From Anaerolineales bacterium (GTDB lineage Bacteria; Chloroflexota; Anaerolineae; Anaerolineales; Villigracilaceae), in the NCBI GenBank assembly GCA_020847355.1, contig JADLCG010000265.1, forward strand, positions 1 to 10,486: a stretch of DNA of 10,486 nucleotides. Reading direction: 5' to 3'. Below, in pieces: positions 1 to 6,607 of the stretch. The position numbers were made by a program, and so were the translations under genes. Each line of letters begins with the position of its first letter. Position 1 is the stretch's first letter. The notes beneath the pieces were generated by a model. It ran no database searches, was not told where the DNA came from, and saw only the letters and a program-made list of their open reading frames with translations.

Positions 1-1415
1 ACAAAGACCGGCACGCCCGGCAAAACCAGCGGCTCGCGCTTCACTGTTTCTTTGGGGGAACTGGGCCAGAAAGCGCAAGAGATACCCGTATAAACGCTTC
101 CATCCAAACGCGGCACAGTCCCGTTGGAGGCTTGCCCAGCTTCAATGGTTTGTTCTATGCGTTCTGCTTGCGTGCCGCTGAAGAACGTATCGTCTGTACA
201 CAGCACGTCTAGGAACATGGTATCTGAAAAAGTAGAGTCGCCGAGGTAGGTAAAAGTGGCTGGGTCAATTGTGGCGTTTTTATACATCAAACGCAACATC
301 GGCGTTAAGTCGCCGTGGTTGGCGGCGGCGAGCGCTTTTAGAAACAACATCCGCCCGGTCAATGAATACATTTGATAAGCCGCCGTATATTCAAGTTGAT
401 TGAAAGTAAACTTCCCTTTGACGTTGGCGTTATTGGGCAACGGGAATACATAATCCATCGGCTTCTTAGAAACCTGCGCGGCAAGTTCGTCATAAACTTG
501 GACGGCGTCCTTCCCATCCATATCCGCCGCGCAAACCTCGTCCGCATTACAAGCGTTCAACACCGCCACTAAAACTTTATCAAACGCTTTTTCCTGATTG
601 AACGAGCCTTGTTCGCCAGAGACGGTCATATCAATTGTGCCGTCTAAAATCAAGCCCGCCAATCTATCGGGGTGGGCATAAGCGTAGGTTTGCGCCACAG
701 CGGTTCCATAACTCACGCCATATATCCAGATTTTCTCATCGCCAATTGCGGCGCGAAAATCTTCAAGATCTTCAGCGACTGCATCCGTGCCGTAAAAAGC
801 CAGCTTCGCCGGGTCTATGCCCATCTCAGTCACGCAAGACTCAATATACGCTTTCGTATCATCCACCAATTTCTTTTGTTCTTCGGGCGTATCGGCGCCC
901 TCCAAACCTGCCGTATCATATTCGGTGAGATAGCCGGTAAAATCCTTTGCGTAAGCAATTGGGCAAGCCAATGGAGAGGACAATCCAATGCCGCGCTGAT
1001 CATAATAGACGATATCGTAATGTTCTAAAACGCTTTCATCATAATAATCCCAATAAGCGGAGCTAATCCCCTCGCCGCCCGGACCGCCGGGGAAGGCTTG
1101 GATAAACATTCCGTATCTTTCGCCGATGGCAGGTAATACGCCAAAGACCACGTCCAGCGTTTCGGCGCTCGTCGCGTCAAATTGATTCAACGGGACTTTC
1201 AACGTCACGCAGGTTAATTCTTCCTGATCTGGGCAAGGCGCGCCGCCCAATTCCGCTAACTTCGCTTGCATATCCAAACTGGCATTACCCGTCAATGTTG
1301 GCGCTTCCGCAGTCGTTGGCGCATCCGTGGGAGTCGCCGCCTGAAACGGCGCTTGCATCGTGGCGCACGCCAGCATAAAAACCAGCAAAATCATCAATCC
1401 CGAAATTTTCTTCAT
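1..1415 (-). CDS. TAP-like alpha/beta hydrolase, probable lipoprotein (3' end cut by window edge)
   Basis: A continuous reading frame runs from ATG at 1415 to the left edge without a stop, giving 471 complete residues. The start follows AAGGAG (1421-1426, minus) by five bases. The N-terminus has two lysines, a hydrophobic stretch and Cys17 in MLAC. This looks like a lipoprotein signal, although the lipobox is off consensus at -3 and -2; an Ala/Thr/Pro-rich linker follows. Hallmarks of the tripeptidyl/prolyl aminopeptidase-like (TAP) branch of alpha/beta hydrolases are visible: GGPGG at 110-114 (oxyanion region), DQRGIG at 139-144, and nucleophile elbow GVSYGT with Ser235. The catalytic Asp and His of the family usually lie near the C-terminus and would be beyond the window. 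Inferred role: an extracytoplasmic serine peptidase releasing short peptides or residues from peptide N-termini; substrate unknown. It starts 73 bases after the deacetylase gene on the same strand, so co-transcription is possible. It could also be an esterase of the same fold. Confidence 0.85.
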   Translation of the reverse strand, partial: MKKISGLMILLVFMLACATMQAPFQAATPTDAPTTAEAPTLTGNASLDMQAKLAELGGAPCPDQEELTCVTLKVPLNQFDATSAETLDVVFGVLPAIGERYGMFIQAFPGGPGGEGISSAYWDYYDESVLEHYDIVYYDQRGIGLSSPLACPIAYAKDFTGYLTEYDTAGLEGADTPEEQKKLVDDTKAYIESCVTEMGIDPAKLAFYGTDAVAEDLEDFRAAIGDEKIWIYGVSYGTAVAQTYAYAHPDRLAGLILDGTIDMTVSGEQGSFNQEKAFDKVLVAVLNACNADEVCAADMDGKDAVQVYDELAAQVSKKPMDYVFPLPNNANVKGKFTFNQLEYTAAYQMYSLTGRMLFLKALAAANHGDLTPMLRLMYKNATIDPATFTYLGDSTFSDTMFLDVLCTDDTFFSGTQAERIEQTIEAGQASNGTVPRLDGSVYTGISCAFWPSSPKETVKREPLVLPGVPVF

Positions 1416-1488
1416 ATTCGCTCCTTTAGTTTTTGATCCAGCGCCATAGTGTATTACACATCGCATCAAATGGCGAAGCCTAAATGTC

Positions 1489-2496
1489 CTATGTGATTTG
1501 ATGGAACTGACGAATCTCGGCGATTCTGGCTTCGCAATCCAGCTCTTTATGTGGACTCAAATCCCGCGCTTCAAACTTAAGCTCGGAGCGGGTCAATGCG
1601 CCGAAGACAGCGTCCACGCCGTAAGCGACGTTTTGCGGGTCGTAGCCGCCTTCCAAAACGAAAACAATTTTGCCGTCACAGATTTCTTCCGCCAGCGCAA
1701 CCAACTGTTTCGAGATTGCATAAAAGCCCGCAGTGGAAAGCCCCAACTGCGTCAATGGGTCGCGCCAGTGCGCGTCAAACCCGGCGGAGATGAACAGCAT
1801 TTGCGGCTTAAATTTCCGCACGATGGGTTGAAAGATTTCTTGATGAATGCGGCTGAAGGTTTGATCTCCAGCGTGAGCCGGCAAGGGGACGTTGACCAAG
1901 CGTCCCTGAGCATGAGGCGCATCGTCAATCCAGCCTGTGCCTGGGTAAATCCCCCACTGATGAGTCGAGATAAATCCAAAGCGTTCGTCCTGCAAGCAAG
2001 CTTGTTGCGTGCCGTTACCATGATGCGCGTCATAATCTATCACCATCACGCGCTCCAATCCGCTGGCTAAGGCTTCTTGCGCGGCGATAGCGACGTTGTT
2101 GAAGATGCAAAATCCCATAGCTTTATCCGGCTCAGCATGATGCCCCGGCGGGCGGACAATAGCAAAGGCATTTTTTGCGGCGCCAGTCAAAACGGCTTGC
2201 GTACATTGAAGCGCGCCGCCTGCGGCGAGCAGGGCATCCGCATAAGAAGTTTTGGTTATATAGGTAGGCGCAGAATCGATCACGCGCGGGCCATGCCGGC
2301 AAATCTCTTCAAGATTTTGAATGAGTTGCGGCAAATGCACGCGCGCCACGGCTGGCGGGCTGGCAGGCTGAGCTTCTATTCTTTCGGCGTGAAATAAATT
2401 AAGTTGCGGCTCGATCACAGCCAAACGCCCGGGTTTTTCAGGATGGTCTGGAAATTGATGCGCGCGCGAGGGGACGAAGGTATAAACAGTGGTCAT
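1489..2496 (-). CDS. Histone deacetylase-superfamily zinc amidohydrolase (class II-like)
   Basis: The 335-residue protein is a single arginase/deacetylase-fold domain of normal family length. Visible landmarks are HPEKPGR at 18-24; RPPGHHAEP with the His pair H119/H120; GFCIFNNVAIAA at 128-139; DYDAHHGNG with presumed zinc ligands D156 and H158; SAGFDAHWRDPL with third zinc ligand D241; and LEGGYD with catalytic Tyr285. The active site therefore appears intact. The reaction is zinc-dependent hydrolysis of an acetyl amide, on protein lysine or a small acetylated amine. The residue after DP is Leu248, as in lysine deacetylases such as HDAC6 and unlike the Glu of HDAC10-type polyamine deacetylases, which argues mildly for acyl-lysine type substrates. 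There is no signal peptide, so it acts in the cytoplasm. The ATG at 2496 fits the family start but has only a weak Shine-Dalgarno. The acetoin-utilisation protein AcuC is a relative, but no acu neighbours are present, so I give no symbol. Confidence 0.93.
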   Translation of the reverse strand: MTTVYTFVPSRAHQFPDHPEKPGRLAVIEPQLNLFHAERIEAQPASPPAVARVHLPQLIQNLEEICRHGPRVIDSAPTYITKTSYADALLAAGGALQCTQAVLTGAAKNAFAIVRPPGHHAEPDKAMGFCIFNNVAIAAQEALASGLERVMVIDYDAHHGNGTQQACLQDERFGFISTHQWGIYPGTGWIDDAPHAQGRLVNVPLPAHAGDQTFSRIHQEIFQPIVRKFKPQMLFISAGFDAHWRDPLTQLGLSTAGFYAISKQLVALAEEICDGKIVFVLEGGYDPQNVAYGVDAVFGALTRSELKFEARDLSPHKELDCEARIAEIRQFHQIT

Positions 2497-2522
2497 GGAA
2501 AGATCCGTTTCAAGGCAAATAG

Positions 2523-2561
2523 ATTTACGGAAAGCGCATATAATTTTATGCGCCCGTAAAT
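2523..2561. promoter_or_regulatory. Interrupted inverted repeat in the 5' region of the deacetylase gene
   Basis: The arms ATTTACGG (2523-2530) and CCGTAAAT (2554-2561) pair perfectly. Inside them, GCGCATA (2534-2540) pairs with TATGCGC (2547-2553). A 3-base bulge (2531-2533) and a 6-base AT loop complete the structure, 15 paired bases in all. It lies 26 bases upstream of the deacetylase ATG. Neither side is followed by a T-run, so it does not look like an intrinsic terminator. A perfect TATAAT sits just upstream on the minus strand (2573-2578) but has no good -35. If that is the promoter, the hairpin would open the transcript; otherwise it could be an operator. I see nothing else in the 145-base gap apart from a weak GC-rich hairpin near 2619-2633 after the FHA gene. 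Confidence 0.5.
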
Positions 2562-2641
2562 ATGCAAGAACGATTATAAATTGAAAATAACCAGAGGGAT
2601 CTTCAAAAGAGAAGCGGCGCGCTCATCGCGCAGTTATAAAA

Positions 2642-3151
2642 CTACCACCAGCCTTTTTTCTTATTCAGCAGATCAATAGACGAGTTGAAAATTGCGGTGT
2701 GCCGATCTCCGGCGCTTTGCTCGTTGATCGGGTCGGAGCCCGGCGTGCGTAAGCGGCTATCTTGAGAAAAGACGAAGGTGACGCCCGCCAACGAAACCAC
2801 GTCGCCTGAGTATAAAATCCCCTGACTCACTCTTTGCCGATTCACGTATGTGCCGCCGGAAGAATTAAGATCAAACAGCACAAAATGATCCCGCACGACG
2901 CGAATTTCCAAATGCTTGCGCGAGACGCGCGGATCGTCCAAGACGATCGTGTTATCGTGACTGCGCCCAATGGTAATCAGGGCTTTATCCAAAGGAATCG
3001 CTTGCGTCCCCGCCATGATGAGAAAAGCGTTTTGGGGAATCGTAACTTCTATAGGTTTTTCTTCATTTTTTTCTTCTGGCTTAGGTTCTGGCACAGTTGG
3101 CTGTACCGGTTGAGGAGATTCCACAGGTTGCAGGTCTTCAGGTTCCATCAT
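2642..3151 (-). CDS. Small FHA-domain protein
   Basis: The 169-residue protein starts at ATG 3151, with GAGGTAGG at 3155-3162 just upstream. A longer frame reaches a TTG at 3202, but that TTG is part of the -35 box of a strong promoter, so the long form would not be transcribed from it. Residues 1-35 are a Pro/Glu-rich acidic linker. Residues about 42-130 form a forkhead-associated domain with the conserved phosphothreonine-binding pattern: G62-R63-S64, N67, S77-R78-x-H80, DLNSSGGTYVN ending at N104, then a closing beta strand. The last 40 residues are polar and end in KKKGWW. FHA domains bind phosphothreonine peptides, usually products of Ser/Thr protein kinases; no kinase is in this window. 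There is no membrane segment or signal peptide, so it is probably a cytoplasmic adaptor. The partner is unknown. It follows gyrA but has its own promoter behind the gyrA terminator. Confidence 0.9.
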   Translation of the reverse strand: MMEPEDLQPVESPQPVQPTVPEPKPEEKNEEKPIEVTIPQNAFLIMAGTQAIPLDKALITIGRSHDNTIVLDDPRVSRKHLEIRVVRDHFVLFDLNSSGGTYVNRQRVSQGILYSGDVVSLAGVTFVFSQDSRLRTPGSDPINEQSAGDRHTAIFNSSIDLLNKKKGWW

Positions 3152-3173
3152 TTTCCTACCTCTTCTTTTGAAT

Positions 3174-3202
3174 ACTATACAATAAAAGGCAGGGATTTTC
3201 AA
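3174..3202 (-). promoter_or_regulatory. Sigma-70-type promoter of the FHA gene
   Basis: On the minus strand, -35 TTGAAA (3197-3202) and -10 TATAGT (3174-3179) are separated by exactly 17 bases. Transcription would start near 3167, giving a leader of about 15 bases that contains the ribosome binding site and ends at ATG 3151. The promoter sits between the gyrA terminator and the FHA gene, making the FHA gene a separate transcription unit. Confidence 0.75.
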
Positions 3203-3227
3203 TATATCTACTTCCGCCAGAACTTAC

Positions 3228-3259
3228 AAAAATGTGACCTCCGAGGTCGGAGGTCACAT
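3228..3259 (-). terminator. Intrinsic terminator of gyrA
   Basis: A perfect 12-bp stem (3232-3243 with 3248-3259) and 4-base loop lies five bases past the gyrA stop. On the minus strand it is followed by five T residues (complement of 3228-3232). The arm contains nested GACCTC/GAGGTC elements that could pair in an alternative, smaller hairpin. Confidence 0.85.
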
Positions 3260-3263
3260 AGCT

Positions 3264-5894
3264 TTATTTCTTTCTCCCCTTCGAGGGCGCGGTCTTCTTT
3301 GTTGGCTTAGTTTTCCCTGCGGCTTGCTCAGGGCGACGCTTCGCAGGTTTAGATTTCTTGACAACCTTCTTCGTCTTGACCTTTGACTTCCCGCCTTCAA
3401 CCTTCAATTTTTTACTTACGGCTTCTTTCTTCTCTTTCAGTAAATCAATAAACCTATCTAACTCCCAGCCTACATTAATGCCCGTAATCTCAGCGCCATC
3501 TTTCACTTCCACAACTAAATCGCCTTTAGAAGCGGCGCGTTTTCTCAAAGCGGCTTCATCTAACCTTGTGGATTTTGGCGCGCCTTTGCTCAAATGAATG
3601 GTAGCAACGTGATTGGCTTTGCCGCTGACCAAGCCAACCAATAAAACTTTATTAGGCAAGTCCCAGGCGACTACGCCTTTGCCGTAACGCCCTTGAATCG
3701 GGAATTCTTTTACGTCCACGCGTTTGGCTTTGCCGTCTGTGGTTAAGAAGAATAAATCTCCATCGGCGGGTAAAACTTCCATACCAATGGCTTCATCTTT
3801 ATCATCTAACTTGATGGCATTCACGCCAGCGGCAACCAAACCCATTGGGCGAACGTCATCTTCTTTGAAGCGAATTGCCATACCAGAAGCAGTAGCTAAT
3901 AAAATTTCTTTCTTTTTACCGTCTGTGATTCCAACCCAACCTAATCTATCGCCTTCGTTCACGCGCACTAAAGTAAATGTTTGGGAGGATGGACCAGGCA
4001 ATTCTGAAATCAAACTTTTCTTGACCATGCCAAAACGAGTCATGGTGACTACACAAGTCTCTTCGCCAAGCGCTGATTTATTGGCAGGCAATGTAAACAC
4101 TGCGGCAAGTCCGTCATTTTCGTTTAATGGCGATACTTTGAAATACGCTGAACCTTGACTAAGCTTGTTGGTTTCAGGAAGCAAATGTGCGGCAACCGCG
4201 GCGGCTTTACCCAATTTACTTACAAAATAAACCGTATCGGTGGTTGAGGCTTTGACTAAATATCGCGGCGCATCATTGCCTGAATGTCGCGGTTGTTTAT
4301 CGTCCGCAGTGCGCGAGACCAAACCGTCATCGGTTACGCCAATCCACACGGTTTGTTGCGGCAAGACCGAGGAAGTCGTCAGCGCATGTGTGGCTTTGCT
4401 GGCGCCGGCTTTCAGGTTGACAATTTGCGTGCGGCGTTTATCGCCATAGGCAGTTTTGACTTGTTGTAATTCATCGGCCACTACGCCGCGCATCAACTTG
4501 GGCGATTTCAATAACGCGGTTAATTCTTTGATCAGCGCGCTTATCTCTTTATACTCTGTTTCAATCTTTTTGCGTTCCAAAGCGGCGAGCCTGCGCAATT
4601 GCATATCGAGAATCGCGTTGGCTTGTAACTCTGTCAGCTTGTAGCGCTTCATCAGTTTTTGGCGGGCAGTTTCCACGTCTGGCGCGGAGCGGATGATATT
4701 AATCAACTCATCAAGGTTTTTAAGCGCAACTAAATATCCTTCTAAAATGTGAGCGCGGGCTTTGGCTTTATCCAAATCAAATTCTGCGCGGCGTTTAACA
4801 ATGGTGAGGCGGTGTTCAATATAAACGCGCAGGGCTTGCTTGAGAGTCAGCGTGCGCGGCTCGCCATCCACCAGCGCCAACAAGTTAATGCTAAACGTGG
4901 TTTGCATGGGCGTGCGTTTATATAGATCGCGCAGGACAATTTCAGGGTTGGCGTTCTTGGTCAATTCAATGACAATGCGCATACCCTGACGATCAGATTC
5001 ATCGCGCAAATCGGATAAGCCTTCAAGGTTGCCGTCGCGGGCTAACTCGGCAATGCGCTCGATCAAACTGGACTTGTTGACTGCGTACGGCAATTCAGAA
5101 ACAATGATGCGGCTTTTGCCTCTTTCCATTTCTTCCACATGCGCTTTGGCTTGCACGGTGATTCTTCCGCGCCCCGTGCCGTAAGCGTGCTCAATGCCTT
5201 CTTCGCCTTTTTCTTGTACGATCAAGCCGCCCGTCGGGAAATCTGGTCCTTGCACAAATTTCATCAGTTGTTCAACGTCAATATCATCGAGCTTTTCCCA
5301 GCGGTCTAGCATGTAAATAATCGCATCTACGATTTCGCCCAAGTTGTGCGGCGGAATGGAAGTTGCCATGCCTACGGCAATGCCCGTAGCGCCATTCACC
5401 AACAAGTTAGGAAGCGCGGCGGGTAGAACGTCCGGCTCTTGCAGGGTATCGTCAAAATTTGGTTTGAAGTTCACCGTGTTTTTGTTGATATCGTTCAACA
5501 TATCCACGGCGGCGCTGGCTAAACGCGCTTCGGTATAACGCATTGCGGCGGGCGGGTCGCCATCTACCGAGCCGAAATTTCCCTGCCCATCCACCAACAT
5601 CGTACGCATGGAGAAATCCTGCGCCAAGCGCGCCATGGCTTCATACACCGACGAATCGCCATGCGGATGATACTTACCCAACACCTCACCCACAATACGC
5701 GCAGATTTTTTATAAGCCGAATCCGCGCGAATGCCCATATCATACATCGCGTATAAAATACGTCTTTGCACGGGCTTCATGCCATCGCGCGCATCGGGCA
5801 AGGCGCGCGAAACGATCACGCTCATGGCATAATCGAGATAGGCTTGTTGCATCTCGTCGTCAATATCTATTTTTTTTACGATACCAAGTTCCAT
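3264..5894 (-). CDS. gyrA: DNA gyrase subunit A (type IIA topoisomerase A subunit)
   Basis: The 876-residue breakage-reunion subunit forms A2B2 with GyrB and changes DNA supercoiling by passing one duplex through a transient double-strand break. The start ATG follows AAGGTG (5899-5904). Residues 15-50 carry the AYLDYAMSVIV and MKPVQRRILYAM signatures. The helix of the quinolone region is HPHGDSSVYEAM with Ser81 and Glu85, the drug-sensitive type. Catalytic Tyr120 lies in AAMRYTEARLA. GRG at 241-243, a long coiled coil at about 360-480 and KRRTQI at 486-491 follow. Six beta-pinwheel-like blades occupy about 505-810. The canonical RGGKG GyrA box expected in the first blade (about 527-542) is absent; a box-like QGRYGKG appears late, at 734-740. 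The last 50 residues are a Lys-rich tail. A ParC identity cannot be excluded, because ParC also lacks the box. No gyrB is in the window. It has its own promoter and terminator. Confidence 0.93.
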   Translation of the reverse strand: MELGIVKKIDIDDEMQQAYLDYAMSVIVSRALPDARDGMKPVQRRILYAMYDMGIRADSAYKKSARIVGEVLGKYHPHGDSSVYEAMARLAQDFSMRTMLVDGQGNFGSVDGDPPAAMRYTEARLASAAVDMLNDINKNTVNFKPNFDDTLQEPDVLPAALPNLLVNGATGIAVGMATSIPPHNLGEIVDAIIYMLDRWEKLDDIDVEQLMKFVQGPDFPTGGLIVQEKGEEGIEHAYGTGRGRITVQAKAHVEEMERGKSRIIVSELPYAVNKSSLIERIAELARDGNLEGLSDLRDESDRQGMRIVIELTKNANPEIVLRDLYKRTPMQTTFSINLLALVDGEPRTLTLKQALRVYIEHRLTIVKRRAEFDLDKAKARAHILEGYLVALKNLDELINIIRSAPDVETARQKLMKRYKLTELQANAILDMQLRRLAALERKKIETEYKEISALIKELTALLKSPKLMRGVVADELQQVKTAYGDKRRTQIVNLKAGASKATHALTTSSVLPQQTVWIGVTDDGLVSRTADDKQPRHSGNDAPRYLVKASTTDTVYFVSKLGKAAAVAAHLLPETNKLSQGSAYFKVSPLNENDGLAAVFTLPANKSALGEETCVVTMTRFGMVKKSLISELPGPSSQTFTLVRVNEGDRLGWVGITDGKKKEILLATASGMAIRFKEDDVRPMGLVAAGVNAIKLDDKDEAIGMEVLPADGDLFFLTTDGKAKRVDVKEFPIQGRYGKGVVAWDLPNKVLLVGLVSGKANHVATIHLSKGAPKSTRLDEAALRKRAASKGDLVVEVKDGAEITGINVGWELDRFIDLLKEKKEAVSKKLKVEGGKSKVKTKKVVKKSKPAKRRPEQAAGKTKPTKKTAPSKGRKK
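3378..3407 (-). repeat. Heptamer-period repeat inside the gyrA tail
   Basis: Read on the minus strand from 3407, the sequence is two identical TTGAAGG heptamers followed by diverged units CGGGAAG, TCAAAGG and TCAAGAC. It encodes gyrA residues 830-839 (LKVEGGKSKV). A 7-base period shifts codon phase at each unit, which is unlike repeats selected as protein repeats, so the tail may have captured an intergenic minisatellite-type repeat. The last two units are imperfect. Confidence 0.5.
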
Positions 5895-5950
5895 ACGTCA
5901 CCTTTGATTCGCCGCTTGTTTGGCGAAAGAATGTTCTATTTGCGGGGCTT

Positions 5951-5979
5951 ATCTTACGGCGAAAAAGTTGATGCGTCAA
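5951..5979 (-). promoter_or_regulatory. Sigma-70-type promoter of gyrA
   Basis: On the minus strand, -35 TTGACG (5974-5979) and -10 TAAGAT (5951-5956) are separated by exactly 17 bases, about 57 bases upstream of the gyrA ATG. The transcript start would lie near 5944, leaving a leader of about 50 bases. Confidence 0.75.
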
Positions 5980-6025
5980 GCGCCATACTTCGGGGAAGCT
6001 TCTAAAGGAATGGGCTTAAGAACCT

Positions 6026-6046
6026 TTCACCACAGAGAACACAGAA
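6026..6046. repeat. CACAGAGAACACAGAA-type short repeat
   Basis: TTCACCACAGAGAACACAGA contains two CACAGA units 8 bases apart. It resembles the short 'accacagag-acacagag' sequences that recur between genes in many bacterial genomes. That resemblance is from memory, and only one degenerate copy is in this window. It lies in the divergent region between gyrA and the membrane-protein gene, upstream of both promoters. Confidence 0.3.
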
Positions 6047-6079
6047 TTAGACACTCTCGATTTTGGCGCTTTCAGGTGA

Positions 6080-6107
6080 TTGCAAGCAAATTGATAATTA
6101 GTAGAAT
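6080..6107 (+). promoter_or_regulatory. Candidate promoter of the membrane-protein gene
   Basis: -35 TTGCAA (6080-6085) and -10 TAGAAT (6102-6107) are separated by 16 bases. Transcription would start near 6114, giving a leader of about 32 bases that carries the GAGG ribosome binding site at 6136-6139. Confidence 0.55.
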
Positions 6108-6145
6108 GGATTCCATCGTTAAGCGAATTTTTTATGAGGTACAAC

Positions 6146-6568
6146 ATGAAATTAAACACAGCTAAAGAAGTTTGGATTGGGCGCATCATCGCTTGGCTGA
6201 TACTGGGCGCAATTTCATTGGGCATTATCTTCGCGACAACTTTTATTATCGGTCCAGCGCTGTTTGTTATCCCCAACCTCAGCGATAAATTAGCGGTCGC
6301 CATGTTTTGCCCGGGCGCAGAAAGTTCTTCGGTGCAGGAAGGGGCTTCCGTTCCAACCACGTCCAGCCCAAGCGGCACACATGGGCATACAGTTGAAGTC
6401 ACCTGTTACTATGCAGACGGCTCCACCACGACCATCAATAATGGGCAATATGCTATTGCCGCTATCGGCGGCGTGTTTGGCATCGGCGGGCTGATCGGGA
6501 TTCTGATTTCAATACCGCTCATGTTTTCGCCTTTTATCTTAATCCGCAAGAAAAAGATCGCGGATTAA
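6146..6568 (+). CDS. Two-helix membrane protein of unknown function
   Basis: I do not recognise this gene. The 140-residue protein has a hydrophobic segment at about 13-43, a polar loop at about 45-100, and a second hydrophobic, Gly/Ile-rich segment at about 102-133, closing with a positively charged RKKKIAD end. The positive inside rule suggests both ends are in the cytoplasm and the Ser/Thr-rich loop faces outside. The loop holds the only two cysteines, Cys55 (FCPG) and Cys87 (TCYY), which could form a disulfide. I chose ATG 6146 because GAGG sits six bases upstream; the in-frame ATG at 6134 overlaps that ribosome binding site and has none of its own. It is the only plus-strand gene here, divergent from gyrA and convergent with the beta-helix gene. 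No catalytic motif is visible. Confidence 0.8.
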   Translation: MKLNTAKEVWIGRIIAWLILGAISLGIIFATTFIIGPALFVIPNLSDKLAVAMFCPGAESSSVQEGASVPTTSSPSGTHGHTVEVTCYYADGSTTTINNGQYAIAAIGGVFGIGGLIGILISIPLMFSPFILIRKKKIAD

Positions 6569-6597
6569 AAAGAGCCGCTGAAATCAGCGGCTCTTTG
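6567..6597. terminator. Bidirectional terminator between convergent genes
   Basis: A perfect 12-bp stem AAAGAGCCGCTG (6569-6580) pairs with CAGCGGCTCTTT (6585-6596) around a 4-base loop. On the minus strand it is followed by a T-run, ending the beta-helix gene 11 bases after its stop. On the plus strand only three T residues follow, so it is weaker for the membrane-protein gene, whose stop codon it overlaps or touches. Confidence 0.8.
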
Positions 6598-6607
6598 GCA
6601 AAACCCT

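Noticed and set aside
635..1028. Two overlapping plus-strand frames of 97 and 118 codons
   Set aside because: They are antisense to the TAP-like hydrolase, which shows GGPGG, DQRG and GVSYG motifs in frame.
1449..1459. Short palindrome GTGTATTACAC before the hydrolase gene
   Set aside because: Only five paired bases; expected by chance at this length and not linked to a clear promoter.
1416..1488. Possible terminator after the deacetylase gene (GGCTTCGCC)
   Set aside because: Only three base pairs and no T-run, so there is no support for a terminator.
1498..2070. Plus-strand open frame of 190 codons
   Set aside because: It is antisense to the deacetylase gene, whose conserved motifs prove the minus strand is coding. 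Its product has no recognisable domain.
2834..3310. Plus-strand open frame of 158 codons
   Set aside because: It is antisense to the FHA gene and also crosses the FHA promoter, the gyrA terminator and the gyrA stop. It has no credible ribosome binding site or motif.
6016..6402. Minus-strand frame of 128 codons
   Set aside because: It is antisense to the membrane-protein gene, which has a better start, ribosome binding site and a two-helix pattern; the minus frame also runs into the divergent promoter region.
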